A DNA stretch of 64,000 bases from positions 62,001-126,000 of the forward strand of contig JAJYIF010000004.1 in the NCBI GenBank assembly GCA_021790195.1, given 5' to 3'. The position numbers were made by a program, and so were the translations under genes. Source of the DNA: Nitrospirota bacterium. GTDB taxonomy: Bacteria; Nitrospirota; Thermodesulfovibrionia; Thermodesulfovibrionales; UBA9159. Each line of letters opens with the position of its first letter. Within the stretch, counting starts at the first letter, position 1. The notes under the pieces were generated by a model, which worked only from the letters and a program-made list of their open reading frames with translations, made no database searches and was not told the DNA's origin. Of the stretch, positions 44,975 through 54,058 are shown piece after piece.

Positions 44975-46012
44975 TTATCTTGTCAAAGAAACGGCCCCGG
45001 TTTTTCGCGCCCGGTTCTTTTTTAGTACGGCAAAGTCCCACAAACCTCTCAAATACCCAAGACCGTAGCCGAAATGAAGCGCAGAAAAGACGACGGGCAG
45101 AAACGGCATGTACCTTAGCCCTTTTCTACGGGAGATCAGGATCGAAAAGGTCAGGTTGGCTGCCGAATACAGCAGTAGAAACAAGACGAAGAGGGGGCGG
45201 ACCTGCTTCAGGAACAGAGCGGCCGGGAAAAGGATCATCAGAGCGGAGACGAAAAAGGGAGGAATCAGCTGTCTCCATGTCAGCACCGCTCCGAGTTTTT
45301 TAAGAACGAGAGGTTTGAAATAGCCGTACTGCCAGAACATCCTCCAGAGCTTGCCGAGAGTATCCCGCGCGTAATAGTAAGAGACGATATCTGGCGCGAG
45401 CAGGATCTTGCCCCCGTTTCTTATCAGTCTGAGATTGAATTCATCGTCCTGGTTCCGTGCCAGGTCTTCGTCAAAGAAGCCTATCCTTTCGAAGACCTCT
45501 TTCCTGTAGCAGCCAAAGGGCACGGTATCAACCAACCGCGGCTCTTTGGCGCCGATCCTGAAATACGAATTGCCGACACCGAACGGATGGGAGAGCGCCA
45601 GCGCAGCAGCCCCTGCAAAGTTTGTTTTTGCCCCGGGCAGCGTGACGCATATCCCCCCCACATTGTCAACCTTCCACCGCGCCGAATAGTCGACACATTT
45701 AGAAATGTAATCTTTTTCATAAACGGCGTGGGCATCCATCCTCATTATCAGTTCGCCGCCGGCCTTTCGGACCCCTATGTTCAGGGCTGCCGGCGCGGTC
45801 TTCAGGGGGTTGTCGAGAAGCGTAATGAACTTATGTTGTCCCGCATACTTGTCAATGATATCCCTTGTGCCGTCCGCGCTCATCCCGTCGACAATAAACA
45901 CCTCTATACTTGTCTTGGGATAATCATTGGTGATAATGGAATCAAGGCATTTTGCAATAGTCCTTTCTTCATTGCGACACGGAACTATTATCGAGACGAT
46001 CGGCAAGTTCAT
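44975..46012 (-). CDS. GT2 family glycosyltransferase (ExoA-like)
   Basis: 345 residues. GT-A domain with SIIVPCRNEERTIAKCLDSI at the start and MRMDAHA (DxH/DxD position) and DDEFNLRL in the middle; three hydrophobic helices near the C-terminus. ExoA of succinoglycan synthesis has this layout. Two bp separate it from the GT4 gene upstream. Confidence 0.88.
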   Translation of the reverse strand: MNLPIVSIIVPCRNEERTIAKCLDSIITNDYPKTSIEVFIVDGMSADGTRDIIDKYAGQHKFITLLDNPLKTAPAALNIGVRKAGGELIMRMDAHAVYEKDYISKCVDYSARWKVDNVGGICVTLPGAKTNFAGAAALALSHPFGVGNSYFRIGAKEPRLVDTVPFGCYRKEVFERIGFFDEDLARNQDDEFNLRLIRNGGKILLAPDIVSYYYARDTLGKLWRMFWQYGYFKPLVLKKLGAVLTWRQLIPPFFVSALMILFPAALFLKQVRPLFVLFLLLYSAANLTFSILISRRKGLRYMPFLPVVFSALHFGYGLGYLRGLWDFAVLKKNRARKTGAVSLTR

Positions 46013-46013
46013 G

Positions 46014-47198
46014 TTAGCGGACTACCTCATCATAAAGCCGCTCGAATTGATGGACAAACTTTTCAACTGTAAAACATTCTTCCACTCTCTTGCGGGCGGC
46101 TGATGAAATCCTTTCTCGCAACTGACGGTCTTTCAGAAGTGCGATCATCCTGTCTGCAAATTCATCAGTCCGACTGGGGTCAACCAAGAAGCCATTTTTG
46201 CCGTTTTCCACAATCTCTGGTGCACCGCCTAGTTTTGTCGCGACCACCGGCTTTCCCGAGGCCATGTAATCAAAAAGAACAAGAGGGCAAGGGTCCGGCA
46301 GAACGGAAGATAGCACGCACAAGTCCATGGCCGCGATCAGTTCAGAAACATCCGTGCGAAAGCCTGTAAAAATCACCTTCGAAGAAAGGCCCATTTCTTC
46401 AGTAATGCGGCATAGTTCAGCCTTGTATTCGGTGCTGCCGAATGTCGTGTCGCCTACAATAAGAAACCTTGTTTCGGGAATCTGCTCCGAGACGATTGCC
46501 GCAGCTCTCAGAAACTCTCTCTGGCCCTTCCACGGGGTCAATCTCCCAACGATACCTACAACGGACCCGCAATCTGAGATCCCTAACTCTTTTCGCACTG
46601 CCGAACCATCGGTCTCCGGAGAAAAACTCTTGCAGTCAGTCCCGTTGTAGATGACACAAACTCTGGAGGCACTTTTCCCGTAGAACATAGTCCCGACGGT
46701 CCTGGAAACGACCGCAATTCTCTGAGGAAGAATTCCGCCAAGAAATACCATAGTCTTGCATATACTGCCGAGTGCCATCCTCGGATCTATGATGTCCTGC
46801 ATATGCCAGATAGAGGGAACTCCGGCGAGCTTGGCCGCAAAGGCACCGTAGACGTGGGCGACCATCGAATTTGTGTGCACAATATCAACTCTTTCCCTCC
46901 TCAGGAAGGTCCTTATCTTCAGGACACCGGAGACAGAGATAACGATATCATATAGAACTGCAAGCGGATTGAATATCTTCTTTCCAAAAATATAAGTGCT
47001 AGTGGACATCAATTTTGCCCGGGAGATGACATGAAACTCCACTTTTAGCTCTTTTAGACGTTCTGTCAGCGGCCCTTCATAGGGCACAATGACAACCGCG
47101 CGAAATCGCTCCCTGTTCATGAGCCGGAAGAGGTAAAGCAGGTTCACTTCGGCCCCGCCTATGCCCGCGTCCTGCTCGATAAAGGCGATCTTTATCAC
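46014..47198 (-). CDS. GT4 family glycosyltransferase
   Basis: 394 residues, GT-B fold. GIGGAEVNLLYLFRLM near residue 12 is the acceptor-side glycine-rich loop; VGRLTPWKGQREFLRA and the LPDPCPLVLFDYMASGKPVV (E-x7-E region, with D in place of the second acid) form the donor domain. Donor and acceptor cannot be read. Confidence 0.87.
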   Translation of the reverse strand: MIKIAFIEQDAGIGGAEVNLLYLFRLMNRERFRAVVIVPYEGPLTERLKELKVEFHVISRAKLMSTSTYIFGKKIFNPLAVLYDIVISVSGVLKIRTFLRRERVDIVHTNSMVAHVYGAFAAKLAGVPSIWHMQDIIDPRMALGSICKTMVFLGGILPQRIAVVSRTVGTMFYGKSASRVCVIYNGTDCKSFSPETDGSAVRKELGISDCGSVVGIVGRLTPWKGQREFLRAAAIVSEQIPETRFLIVGDTTFGSTEYKAELCRITEEMGLSSKVIFTGFRTDVSELIAAMDLCVLSSVLPDPCPLVLFDYMASGKPVVATKLGGAPEIVENGKNGFLVDPSRTDEFADRMIALLKDRQLRERISSAARKRVEECFTVEKFVHQFERLYDEVVR

Positions 47199-47204
47199 GC
47201 GTTA

Positions 47205-48110
47205 TTAAACGCCCGGCTTCGCATTCTTCCAGGCAAAGATCATTGAGCTTTCCGTAATCTCTTCAGCCGACTGAATGATTCTCTCCTTATATAGACTGTC
47301 GGAGCGCAATCTTAGGAGTTTCATTTGAAATCCGTTTTTCCGAAAAAGTTCGAAAAGGTCTTTCACTGTATGACCAAAAGAACAAAGACTTCCAATGCCT
47401 TTATGCAAGTGAATCTCGCAGTAGACCTTAAGATTATCCTTCTGCAAGAGTCTTTTCATTCCCGATAAAACTAAAAACTCGGCCCCTTCTACGTCGATTT
47501 TGACGACATCGGGGTCAAGACCGTTCCGTTTTGTGAAAGCGTCCAGAGTGGACATTTCAACACGCGCCTTCCCAAAGGAGGAACAGGAGTCGCCGACCTT
47601 CAGAGAATTCAACGCGCTTCCTCTCAGGTAATATTCAGCCATGCCGTTGCGATGACCTATCGCCAGTTGGTGAGGAACTATATTGGCGATATTGTTCAGC
47701 CTTACGGTCTTTTTTAAACGATTAAGGTTATCTCCGTCCATTTCAATCGCATGAACGACGCCGCCGCATTTCTCGGTTAGCTTGGCCCAGAGGACGCTGT
47801 AGAAACCCAGATTAGCACCCACATCCACAAGACACCTGCAATTTCTTACTGAATCGATCATGTGCAAAGTAACTTCTTTCTCGTGCAGCTCTCCGAACCA
47901 GTATTTATCATTAAAGATGCGCTTTGATACCTCGTCTTTTGTCCAAAACTTCACTTTTAGATCGCCAATATGTAGTTTCTTACTGTTCCCATATCTCATA
48001 AAGAGAAACAGACGTTGCGCCAAACGATACATATAACGTACACCCGTCAAGACGAAAAGGCGGTGAACCCAGGGTATTCTAAGCCATTTGTCAGTAATGA
48101 GTCCGTTCAT
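47205..48110 (-). CDS. FkbM family methyltransferase
   Basis: 301 residues. SAM site VDVGANLGFYSVLWAK and the KIDVEGAEFLVLSGM motif define the FkbM family, which adds methyl groups to sugar hydroxyls. It overlaps the GT9 gene upstream by 20 bp, so is translated with it. Confidence 0.85.
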   Translation of the reverse strand: MNGLITDKWLRIPWVHRLFVLTGVRYMYRLAQRLFLFMRYGNSKKLHIGDLKVKFWTKDEVSKRIFNDKYWFGELHEKEVTLHMIDSVRNCRCLVDVGANLGFYSVLWAKLTEKCGGVVHAIEMDGDNLNRLKKTVRLNNIANIVPHQLAIGHRNGMAEYYLRGSALNSLKVGDSCSSFGKARVEMSTLDAFTKRNGLDPDVVKIDVEGAEFLVLSGMKRLLQKDNLKVYCEIHLHKGIGSLCSFGHTVKDLFELFRKNGFQMKLLRLRSDSLYKERIIQSAEEITESSMIFAWKNAKPGV

Positions 48111-49146
48111 CTTCGTCTCTGTAAATGTGATTCACTAATAACTCCTTTGCGGTGTTCCAGACACTGTCGACAGATATGCTTTTCATGCAGAGCATAGAAT
48201 CACAGATGGCGTCATAGCAAGGCTTGCAGGCCATCGGAGACGAGTCCACGATACGGGCTTTGCCACGGCGATAAGGTCCTGTTCTCACTGCATCCCCCGA
48301 GCCGAATATCCCCACTACCGGCACATCGAGAGCATTGGCCAAATGCATGGTACCGCTGTCGTTCGCAATGACGAGCCTCGCGGCCTTGATAAGCCTGCAC
48401 AAACCATGCAGATCTGTTCTTCCAATCAGGTTTTGGGCCCTCAGAGGGAATCCCTCATCTTTGCCCGGGAAGACATCTCTCTCGGATTTGTCTCCCACAA
48501 AAACTGTATCAAGTCCTGAGACAGTCAGCCGGTGAGAGAGCTCAATAAAGTTCTCAGCAGGCCATCGTCTGAATTTCTTTGTCCCTCCCGGACTCAGGAC
48601 AGCATAAGGTATGTGAGCAATCTTTCCCGTTTCGGCCAAATTGGGGACCGCAAAGGGCAGGCAGAAATCGGTTTCCGCTACGGACACGCAAAGACCTTTT
48701 TTGGCTACAGACATCATTCTTTCAACTTCGTGAAGATCGGCGTTCTCCGGCACAGCCAGATTTACAAAATCACTTCCAAAACAATTCTTCCTGCCTATCG
48801 ATTTCCCGGCATTTATGATCTTGACAAGAAGACCGAGCCTCCGACAACTTTCTTTGTTCAGTATCGGTTGAAACAAGTACAGCTCGTCATATCTTCTGAG
48901 ACGCAGTTCGGCCAGTCTGGCCAGTACCTTGAAAGAGTTCGCAATGTTTTTCGGAGAAGAGGGGAAAGGTATCAATCGGGAAAGCCCCTTATTACTCGCA
49001 AACACTTGCATGGGGCCTGGTCTTCCCAGGAAATCTATTGTTGCGTCCTGATTATCTCTGCGGAGGGCATTCACAGAGGGCTGCGACATCAGCATGTCGC
49101 CTAGTCCGCCAGTGTGCACGATCAGTATCTTATTCGTCTTTTTCAA
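48091..49146 (-). CDS. GT9 family heptosyltransferase-like protein
   Basis: 351 residues. HTGGLGDMLMSQPSVNALRR at the start, SPGGTKKFRRWP and NDSGTMHLANALDVPVVGIFG in the C-terminal half are GT9 signatures. GT9 enzymes add heptose or similar ADP-sugars to lipopolysaccharide core. Overlaps the next - strand gene by 17 bp. Confidence 0.9.
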   Translation of the reverse strand: MKKTNKILIVHTGGLGDMLMSQPSVNALRRDNQDATIDFLGRPGPMQVFASNKGLSRLIPFPSSPKNIANSFKVLARLAELRLRRYDELYLFQPILNKESCRRLGLLVKIINAGKSIGRKNCFGSDFVNLAVPENADLHEVERMMSVAKKGLCVSVAETDFCLPFAVPNLAETGKIAHIPYAVLSPGGTKKFRRWPAENFIELSHRLTVSGLDTVFVGDKSERDVFPGKDEGFPLRAQNLIGRTDLHGLCRLIKAARLVIANDSGTMHLANALDVPVVGIFGSGDAVRTGPYRRGKARIVDSSPMACKPCYDAICDSMLCMKSISVDSVWNTAKELLVNHIYRDEDERTHY

Positions 49147-49933
49147 AACCCTGGGTTCTTCTCCACGTCTCCAAATCCGCCTTTGCCCGCTGTCTCTCCC
49201 ATAGCTGCATATACATGGTGAAGTTGTAATACGCCTTCTGGACTGCTATCATAAAGCCTCTTAAGCCGGACTTATACCCCTTCTTATAAAAGTACGACCA
49301 GCAAAACATAGCGAGCGGGCGTAGAGTGACTTCGAAAAGACGGAATCTTCTTCCGAGTTTTACCAGTTCGTCTGTTTCATATCGCATGTACCTGGGAAAC
49401 TTCCTCAGGTAGCTCTGCATGTCATTGAAATCGTCGTGAATCTGATGGCCCTTCAAGGTGCCTAAGCGTTCTTCAGGGACGTCTATGTCCGCATGCACCT
49501 CACGCGTAACGTAGCGACAAGACCTCCTGAAAAGGCGGATATTATAGTCCGGATAAAAATTGGCGTGCCTGATCCATACGCCGTAAACATAATTCTTCCT
49601 GGGTATCCTATACGCATCTATCCCAGGATCGGGCGCCTCCAATACCTTCCGTATCTCATCACGCAATGCTGGCCCAACCACTTCGTCCGAATCCGTCAGA
49701 AGTACCCATTCATGGGCCGCTTGAGGTATCGCCCAATTTTTTTGAAGTGCTGAATTGATATATTCATGCTGGATGATTCTTGCGCCGTATTCGCGGCATA
49801 TGTCCAGTGTCCCGTCAGAGCTATAGGAATCCACAATAAGTATTTCGTCCGCCCACTTGATACTCTCAAGGCAGCGGCGAATAATCTTTTCATTATTGAA
49901 AACCGGGATTATTGCAGTTATCTTTTCAGTCAT
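49130..49933 (-). CDS. GT2 family glycosyltransferase (WaaE-like)
   Basis: 267 residues. TAIIPVFNNEKIIRRCLESI, LLTDSDE (DxD) and the RRSCRYVTREVHAD segment fit the WaaE/KdtX group of lipopolysaccharide core glucosyltransferases. I placed the start at ATG 49933, which overlaps the stop of the short ORF at 49930 (ATGA); a TTG 12 bases earlier is possible. Confidence 0.88.
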   Translation of the reverse strand: MTEKITAIIPVFNNEKIIRRCLESIKWADEILIVDSYSSDGTLDICREYGARIIQHEYINSALQKNWAIPQAAHEWVLLTDSDEVVGPALRDEIRKVLEAPDPGIDAYRIPRKNYVYGVWIRHANFYPDYNIRLFRRSCRYVTREVHADIDVPEERLGTLKGHQIHDDFNDMQSYLRKFPRYMRYETDELVKLGRRFRLFEVTLRPLAMFCWSYFYKKGYKSGLRGFMIAVQKAYYNFTMYMQLWERQRAKADLETWRRTQGFEKDE

Positions 49934-50052
49934 TTCGCAAACCAAGAAGGGTCTTGCACTTGTACATTATGTTTTAGGATATGCATAAGGGCTACGGCGG
50001 CAGCCGACTTTGGATGCCCCATGTCATATTCACAATCAGCGCATGAGTCCAT
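49930..50052 (-). CDS. possible 40-residue protein coupled to the GT2 gene
   Basis: Starts MDSCADCEYDMGHPKSAAAV and ends QDPSWFAK. An AGGATGAT site precedes the ATG, and its TGA overlaps the GT2 ATG by 4 bp, the pattern of translational coupling. CxxC and a histidine are the only recognisable features. The family is unknown, and it could be the decayed end of a longer gene, since the frame stays open nine codons upstream. Confidence 0.4.
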   Translation of the reverse strand: MDSCADCEYDMGHPKSAAAVALMHILKHNVQVQDPSWFAK

Positions 50053-50147
50053 ATCATCCTGAATCCAGTAGACGTCCTTCTATCTAATTATGCTCAATTT
50101 CGACGTTATGCATTTACAAGCTCTCGGCCAAAAAATGATGATCTGAA

Positions 50148-51245
50148 TTATGCTGCTTCGGAAATCATGGCTCTTATGCGCTCGATAACGACATGCGCCT
50201 GTATGTCATCTATACATTTTAGTCTTTCGGCATTGCTGCAATTGATGCTGCCCATTTCGGGCGCCCAGCACGGGCAGCAATCGAGATGCAGGGACTGAAT
50301 GAGTTCAGACTTGGTCCCGAGAGGTCTGGCGGTATCCTGGTCGGACGGCCCGAATATCGCTATCACCGGTGCCTGAACAGCCGCCGCCATGTGCATGCCT
50401 CCGTTATCGTTACATACCAGTATCCTGCACTTCTTCATTAACGCGGCGGCAACGCCCAAGGACAAGCCTCCTGCCCGGACAAAACCCCTTCTCGACAATT
50501 CCGCCATTTCCTGAAGACTTCGGCTTTCGGTGGCGTCAGTCCCGCTCTCAAAGACAAGCACCTCGGCATTATAATTCTCCTTGATCCAATCGGAGACCTC
50601 GGCGTATCTCTCGATAGGCCATCTCTTCTCCAACTGTCCGCCGCTTGAACCGGGCGCCATGCCTACAACAAAGCTGAAGTTCTCAAGGTTGCGACTGACG
50701 AAAAAGCCCTCAGCTTCGCTATAGTCTTTCTCGCTTAGATATAAGATCATGCGTTTATCAGAATCCGTGTAGCTGTAACCAAGGGGCTTCAGCAATTCAA
50801 GATTTCTGACCAACTCGTGTTTTTCACCAGTGATGGCGGGAATATCGGTAAGGAGCAGCGGCTTGAAGTATTTGCTCAGTCTATCACGAACGAATCCGAT
50901 CCTCCTCTGAGCTCCGGAAAGCAGGGCCACGAGATTGCTCAGGAGCCCTGAGGGGAAACACACGATGGCCAGGTTGTATTTCGTCATCAGGAGCTCAAAT
51001 AGGATCTTGGCTCTTTCTGACGGCCTCGCATACGTGTCATAAATCAAAATTCGGTCTATGTTCGGATCATTCCTAAGTATCTCTGCGCTGACAGGCGTTC
51101 TTACAAAGGCGTCAATTAGGGAGTCCTTGCGCATCGATTTGAGAATCTTCGAAAGCATGGACGCCCGGAGGACATCTCCGATGCCCCTGCGATACACTAT
51201 CAATGTTCTGCTTGTTCGCATCCTTCTCGGGAACTTCAGGCTCAA
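50148..51245 (-). CDS. GT9 family heptosyltransferase-like protein
   Basis: 365 residues. YRRGIGDVLRASMLSKIL, GSSGGQLEKRWP and CNDNGGMHMAAAVQAPVIAIFG are GT9 motifs. A cysteine-rich stretch near the end (DCCPCWAPEMGSINCSNAERLKC) is common in GT9 proteins of this type and may bind a metal. Second GT9 in the cluster, diverged from the first. Confidence 0.88.
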   Translation of the reverse strand: MSLKFPRRMRTSRTLIVYRRGIGDVLRASMLSKILKSMRKDSLIDAFVRTPVSAEILRNDPNIDRILIYDTYARPSERAKILFELLMTKYNLAIVCFPSGLLSNLVALLSGAQRRIGFVRDRLSKYFKPLLLTDIPAITGEKHELVRNLELLKPLGYSYTDSDKRMILYLSEKDYSEAEGFFVSRNLENFSFVVGMAPGSSGGQLEKRWPIERYAEVSDWIKENYNAEVLVFESGTDATESRSLQEMAELSRRGFVRAGGLSLGVAAALMKKCRILVCNDNGGMHMAAAVQAPVIAIFGPSDQDTARPLGTKSELIQSLHLDCCPCWAPEMGSINCSNAERLKCIDDIQAHVVIERIRAMISEAA

Positions 51246-51255
51246 AGAAAGATAA

Positions 51256-52068
51256 TTACCGATTATTCGGATATCCCACGGTAAGGGGGTGCTCCTTAAA
51301 GACAGTTTTCACTTCATAGTCCCTTTTCAGGAGAAATTCTTCGACCCTCTTGGTGGTCGGTTCGCCATCCACAATGTGATAGCTTGCCACAATGAACTGC
51401 GGTTTCCATCTTGCGATTATTTCCTCACAACCGTGCAGCGCTTGAATTTCGGCGCCCTCGATATCCATTTTTATCAAACTCACGGGGCCGTCAAGATTCG
51501 TTTCCTTCAGAATGTCGTCCAGCTTCTTGCCCACAACCTCAATCCTCCTGTCGCCAGATGAACTTGCGAGAGCCGCTGCATGTGGGTTGGAAACATCGAG
51601 TATCAATCTCTCTTCCCTGTGCCAGACTGCGTATCCAAAAACCTTTACGTTATGCAGTTTGTTTAAAGCTATATTTTCTTCAATCTTAATCGAGGATTCA
51701 GGGAACGGCTCCAACACAAGAACCTTCCCGGCGCTTCCTGTCAGGATGCCTGCGCAAACTGAGAATATGCCCTCGAACCCTCCAGCATCTATCACTAAGC
51801 CGCTTTTGCCTCTTTCCCAGTATTCCAGATAACCAACAAGACTTGTCAGGTCTGAAAAAGGGTTGGTGCAGTATTTCGCCTTAATTCCGCAAATGTCAAG
51901 AATATATGCTTTGTCTTTATAGGAAAGACGCCATTTACCTCTCGAAAAAGCATGGTTGTAATAGAAACACTTTGCCTTGTTTCTTAAAGAGGACTCCGGC
52001 ATCTTGCTTTGAATTATCGAAATGGGACGATAATATTTCCCCATTGTCTTCTTTATAGCATTTGTCAT
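51256..52068 (-). CDS. FkbM family methyltransferase
   Basis: 270 residues. VIDAGGFEGIFSV and KMDIEGAEIQALHG are the FkbM motifs. The N-terminal ~70 residues are basic and helical. It follows the TIM-barrel gene by 15 bp and precedes the GT9 gene by 10 bp, within the polysaccharide operon. Confidence 0.83.
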   Translation of the reverse strand: MTNAIKKTMGKYYRPISIIQSKMPESSLRNKAKCFYYNHAFSRGKWRLSYKDKAYILDICGIKAKYCTNPFSDLTSLVGYLEYWERGKSGLVIDAGGFEGIFSVCAGILTGSAGKVLVLEPFPESSIKIEENIALNKLHNVKVFGYAVWHREERLILDVSNPHAAALASSSGDRRIEVVGKKLDDILKETNLDGPVSLIKMDIEGAEIQALHGCEEIIARWKPQFIVASYHIVDGEPTTKRVEEFLLKRDYEVKTVFKEHPLTVGYPNNR

Positions 52069-52083
52069 GTTGCTTCTTTTGTC

Positions 52084-53247
52084 TTATTGCGATGTCGGCT
52101 GAGCGACCATTTCATAAATATGGACCGCATATGGTTTGAATGTATCCACGAAAGAACCTTTTTCGAGTTTAAGACTGCGCTCCTCTTCTAGGACCTGCAT
52201 CACTGGCGGTCTCCCGGTTGATAGCCCTTTTACGGCGAAGCGCGCCTTGACCTGATCTCCGGACGCATTGGCGGCTATGAAGTATTCCCCCGCCTTAAAT
52301 TTAGCAGTATTCTTCACGAGCTGCTTTTCAGAGATATGCACCGGGAGAAGACCGCGCTCGTCTCTTGGCGATCCCTCAATGATCTCGACGTTGACTTTGT
52401 CGTAAGCGCAGGGTGTCAACAGGAGGGGGTATATGAAGTTCAGTTCCCTGACGATCTTTTTGAGATCGTTCCAATGCCCGGGGGATTGCATGATTCTATA
52501 CTGGCTGCCGGTAAAAGTAAAATAGAAGATCCCCCTGGCTCCGTAGATGATCGACAAGAAAGTCATTGCATGCATTTCTTCATATGTGGGTTCGCGAAGG
52601 CCCCACCCTTTCATCTGGGGACTCTGATGCCCGAAGGCCTGAATGACCGCCCACACCGGACCGGTGCGATCTTTCTGGGTTACGGCCCATCTGGCAGCCT
52701 CTGCAACATGGTTCAACGGCGTCTTAGGTACAGGATAGCGGTCTATCATAAGTATGTTGCTGGCATCCCGGTATTCACCATAGCGGTCGGATCTGTGAAT
52801 GACAATTGCTGTTGGACGTCCCGGGTCTATCTTTCTCACAAAGGAGTGCAGGGCACGCATCTGCGCGGGCGACCCTCCGTTGAGTTCCGGCTCGTCGGCG
52901 ATGAACCAGGCCAGGATATTCTTATGCCCCTTATTGCGCCTTATAAAAGCACCGATCTTATCGTAGTCGACCACACCATTTTCTCCCCTGTCGCCAGGGT
53001 ATACCAATGTCTTGAGTCCGAGTCTCTCCGCTTCTTTCAGGAACTCCTGGAGCTGAACCGGATCTGAATAGTATGTATGAGCAGTATTAAAGCCGGCCTC
53101 CTTCACAGTCCGGAGTCCGTCAATTCCAACAGAAAACATGCCGATAGGGAAGAATGAATCCGACAGGCAGGGTCGAGGAGAAGAAAGCATGGCGACTAAT
53201 ACTGTCTGCAACATAAATAAGAAAAAGTAATGGTTCTTTACAGACAT
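52084..53247 (-). CDS. secreted TIM-barrel glycoside hydrolase-like protein
   Basis: 387 residues with a signal peptide (~1-30, ends PCLSD). The order of strands and the AWFIADEPELNGG motif (acid at E119 in GDEPE-type position), MIDRYPVP, and YFTFTG point to a (beta/alpha)8 hydrolase fold of the GH-A type. Members in polysaccharide clusters may trim or release polymer; that is inference. Family number is not assignable by eye. Confidence 0.7.
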   Translation of the reverse strand: MSVKNHYFFLFMLQTVLVAMLSSPRPCLSDSFFPIGMFSVGIDGLRTVKEAGFNTAHTYYSDPVQLQEFLKEAERLGLKTLVYPGDRGENGVVDYDKIGAFIRRNKGHKNILAWFIADEPELNGGSPAQMRALHSFVRKIDPGRPTAIVIHRSDRYGEYRDASNILMIDRYPVPKTPLNHVAEAARWAVTQKDRTGPVWAVIQAFGHQSPQMKGWGLREPTYEEMHAMTFLSIIYGARGIFYFTFTGSQYRIMQSPGHWNDLKKIVRELNFIYPLLLTPCAYDKVNVEIIEGSPRDERGLLPVHISEKQLVKNTAKFKAGEYFIAANASGDQVKARFAVKGLSTGRPPVMQVLEEERSLKLEKGSFVDTFKPYAVHIYEMVAQPTSQ

Positions 53248-53257
53248 GATTAAGAAA

Positions 53258-54058
53258 TTATTTTGTCGCCATGATCACAATATTTCTACAAAACTTTTTT
53301 CTGAAAGGAACAAGGTACTGTAATACGTAATAATCCAGGGAACAGATGAGGCGTCTCATAAAGAAGTTCCTGGTAAGCCTATCCAGTCTGTTAAAAATGC
53401 CCATCTCCTTAACCTTTACGTCGTATCCTGATTGCCTGAAGACCTCGATAAAGTGTCGGGACGTCAAAGGTCGGTCTGGGTGATGATGTTCCAAGAGATA
53501 TTTTTCATACTCCGGTGATAATCTGGAAGGCCGTGGGTTATATTTGTCTCTTACAGGAACATATTGAATAAGTTCCTTGAACCAGACAGCATTCTGCAAA
53601 GGCTCTATAAAAATAGCTCTACCCCCCTTTTTCAGCAAGCGAAATGCTTCTTGACATGCCTTTCTTTCTTCATCAAGATCCAGGTGATGAAGGATAGCAC
53701 TCCCAAAAATTATGTCAAATGATTCATCACTGAAGGGACAATTATCTACTGAGGCCACCTGGGCAAGGATGTCGACCTGTCTGTTTTTGGCTAATTTCTT
53801 TAAATCCTCGATGTTTTTTTCCGATAGGTCAATCGCAGTGACATCAGCACCCATAGAGCTTAAAAGGTAGGAAAACTGGCCGCAGCCGCAGCCAAAATCC
53901 AATATCTTCTTTCCACGAATATCCTTAAGCAATTTGCGGAATACATAGAGATTCGGATAAAAATGGGGCATTGGTATGCCCTCGACCCAGTAACTTTCCT
54001 CCCTGGGTTTATTATCATAACGATCCTTCTGTTTACTTTTGTTTGTCGACATTTTCAA
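53258..54058 (-). CDS. class I SAM-dependent methyltransferase
   Basis: 266 residues. DFGCGCGQFSYLLSSMG is the SAM-binding loop, AIDLS and FGSAILHHL further motifs. It resembles UbiE-type small-molecule methyltransferases. Overlaps the end of the GT4 gene upstream by 26 bp (or 20 if the ATG at 54052 is used). Confidence 0.83.
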   Translation of the reverse strand: MKMSTNKSKQKDRYDNKPREESYWVEGIPMPHFYPNLYVFRKLLKDIRGKKILDFGCGCGQFSYLLSSMGADVTAIDLSEKNIEDLKKLAKNRQVDILAQVASVDNCPFSDESFDIIFGSAILHHLDLDEERKACQEAFRLLKKGGRAIFIEPLQNAVWFKELIQYVPVRDKYNPRPSRLSPEYEKYLLEHHHPDRPLTSRHFIEVFRQSGYDVKVKEMGIFNRLDRLTRNFFMRRLICSLDYYVLQYLVPFRKKFCRNIVIMATK

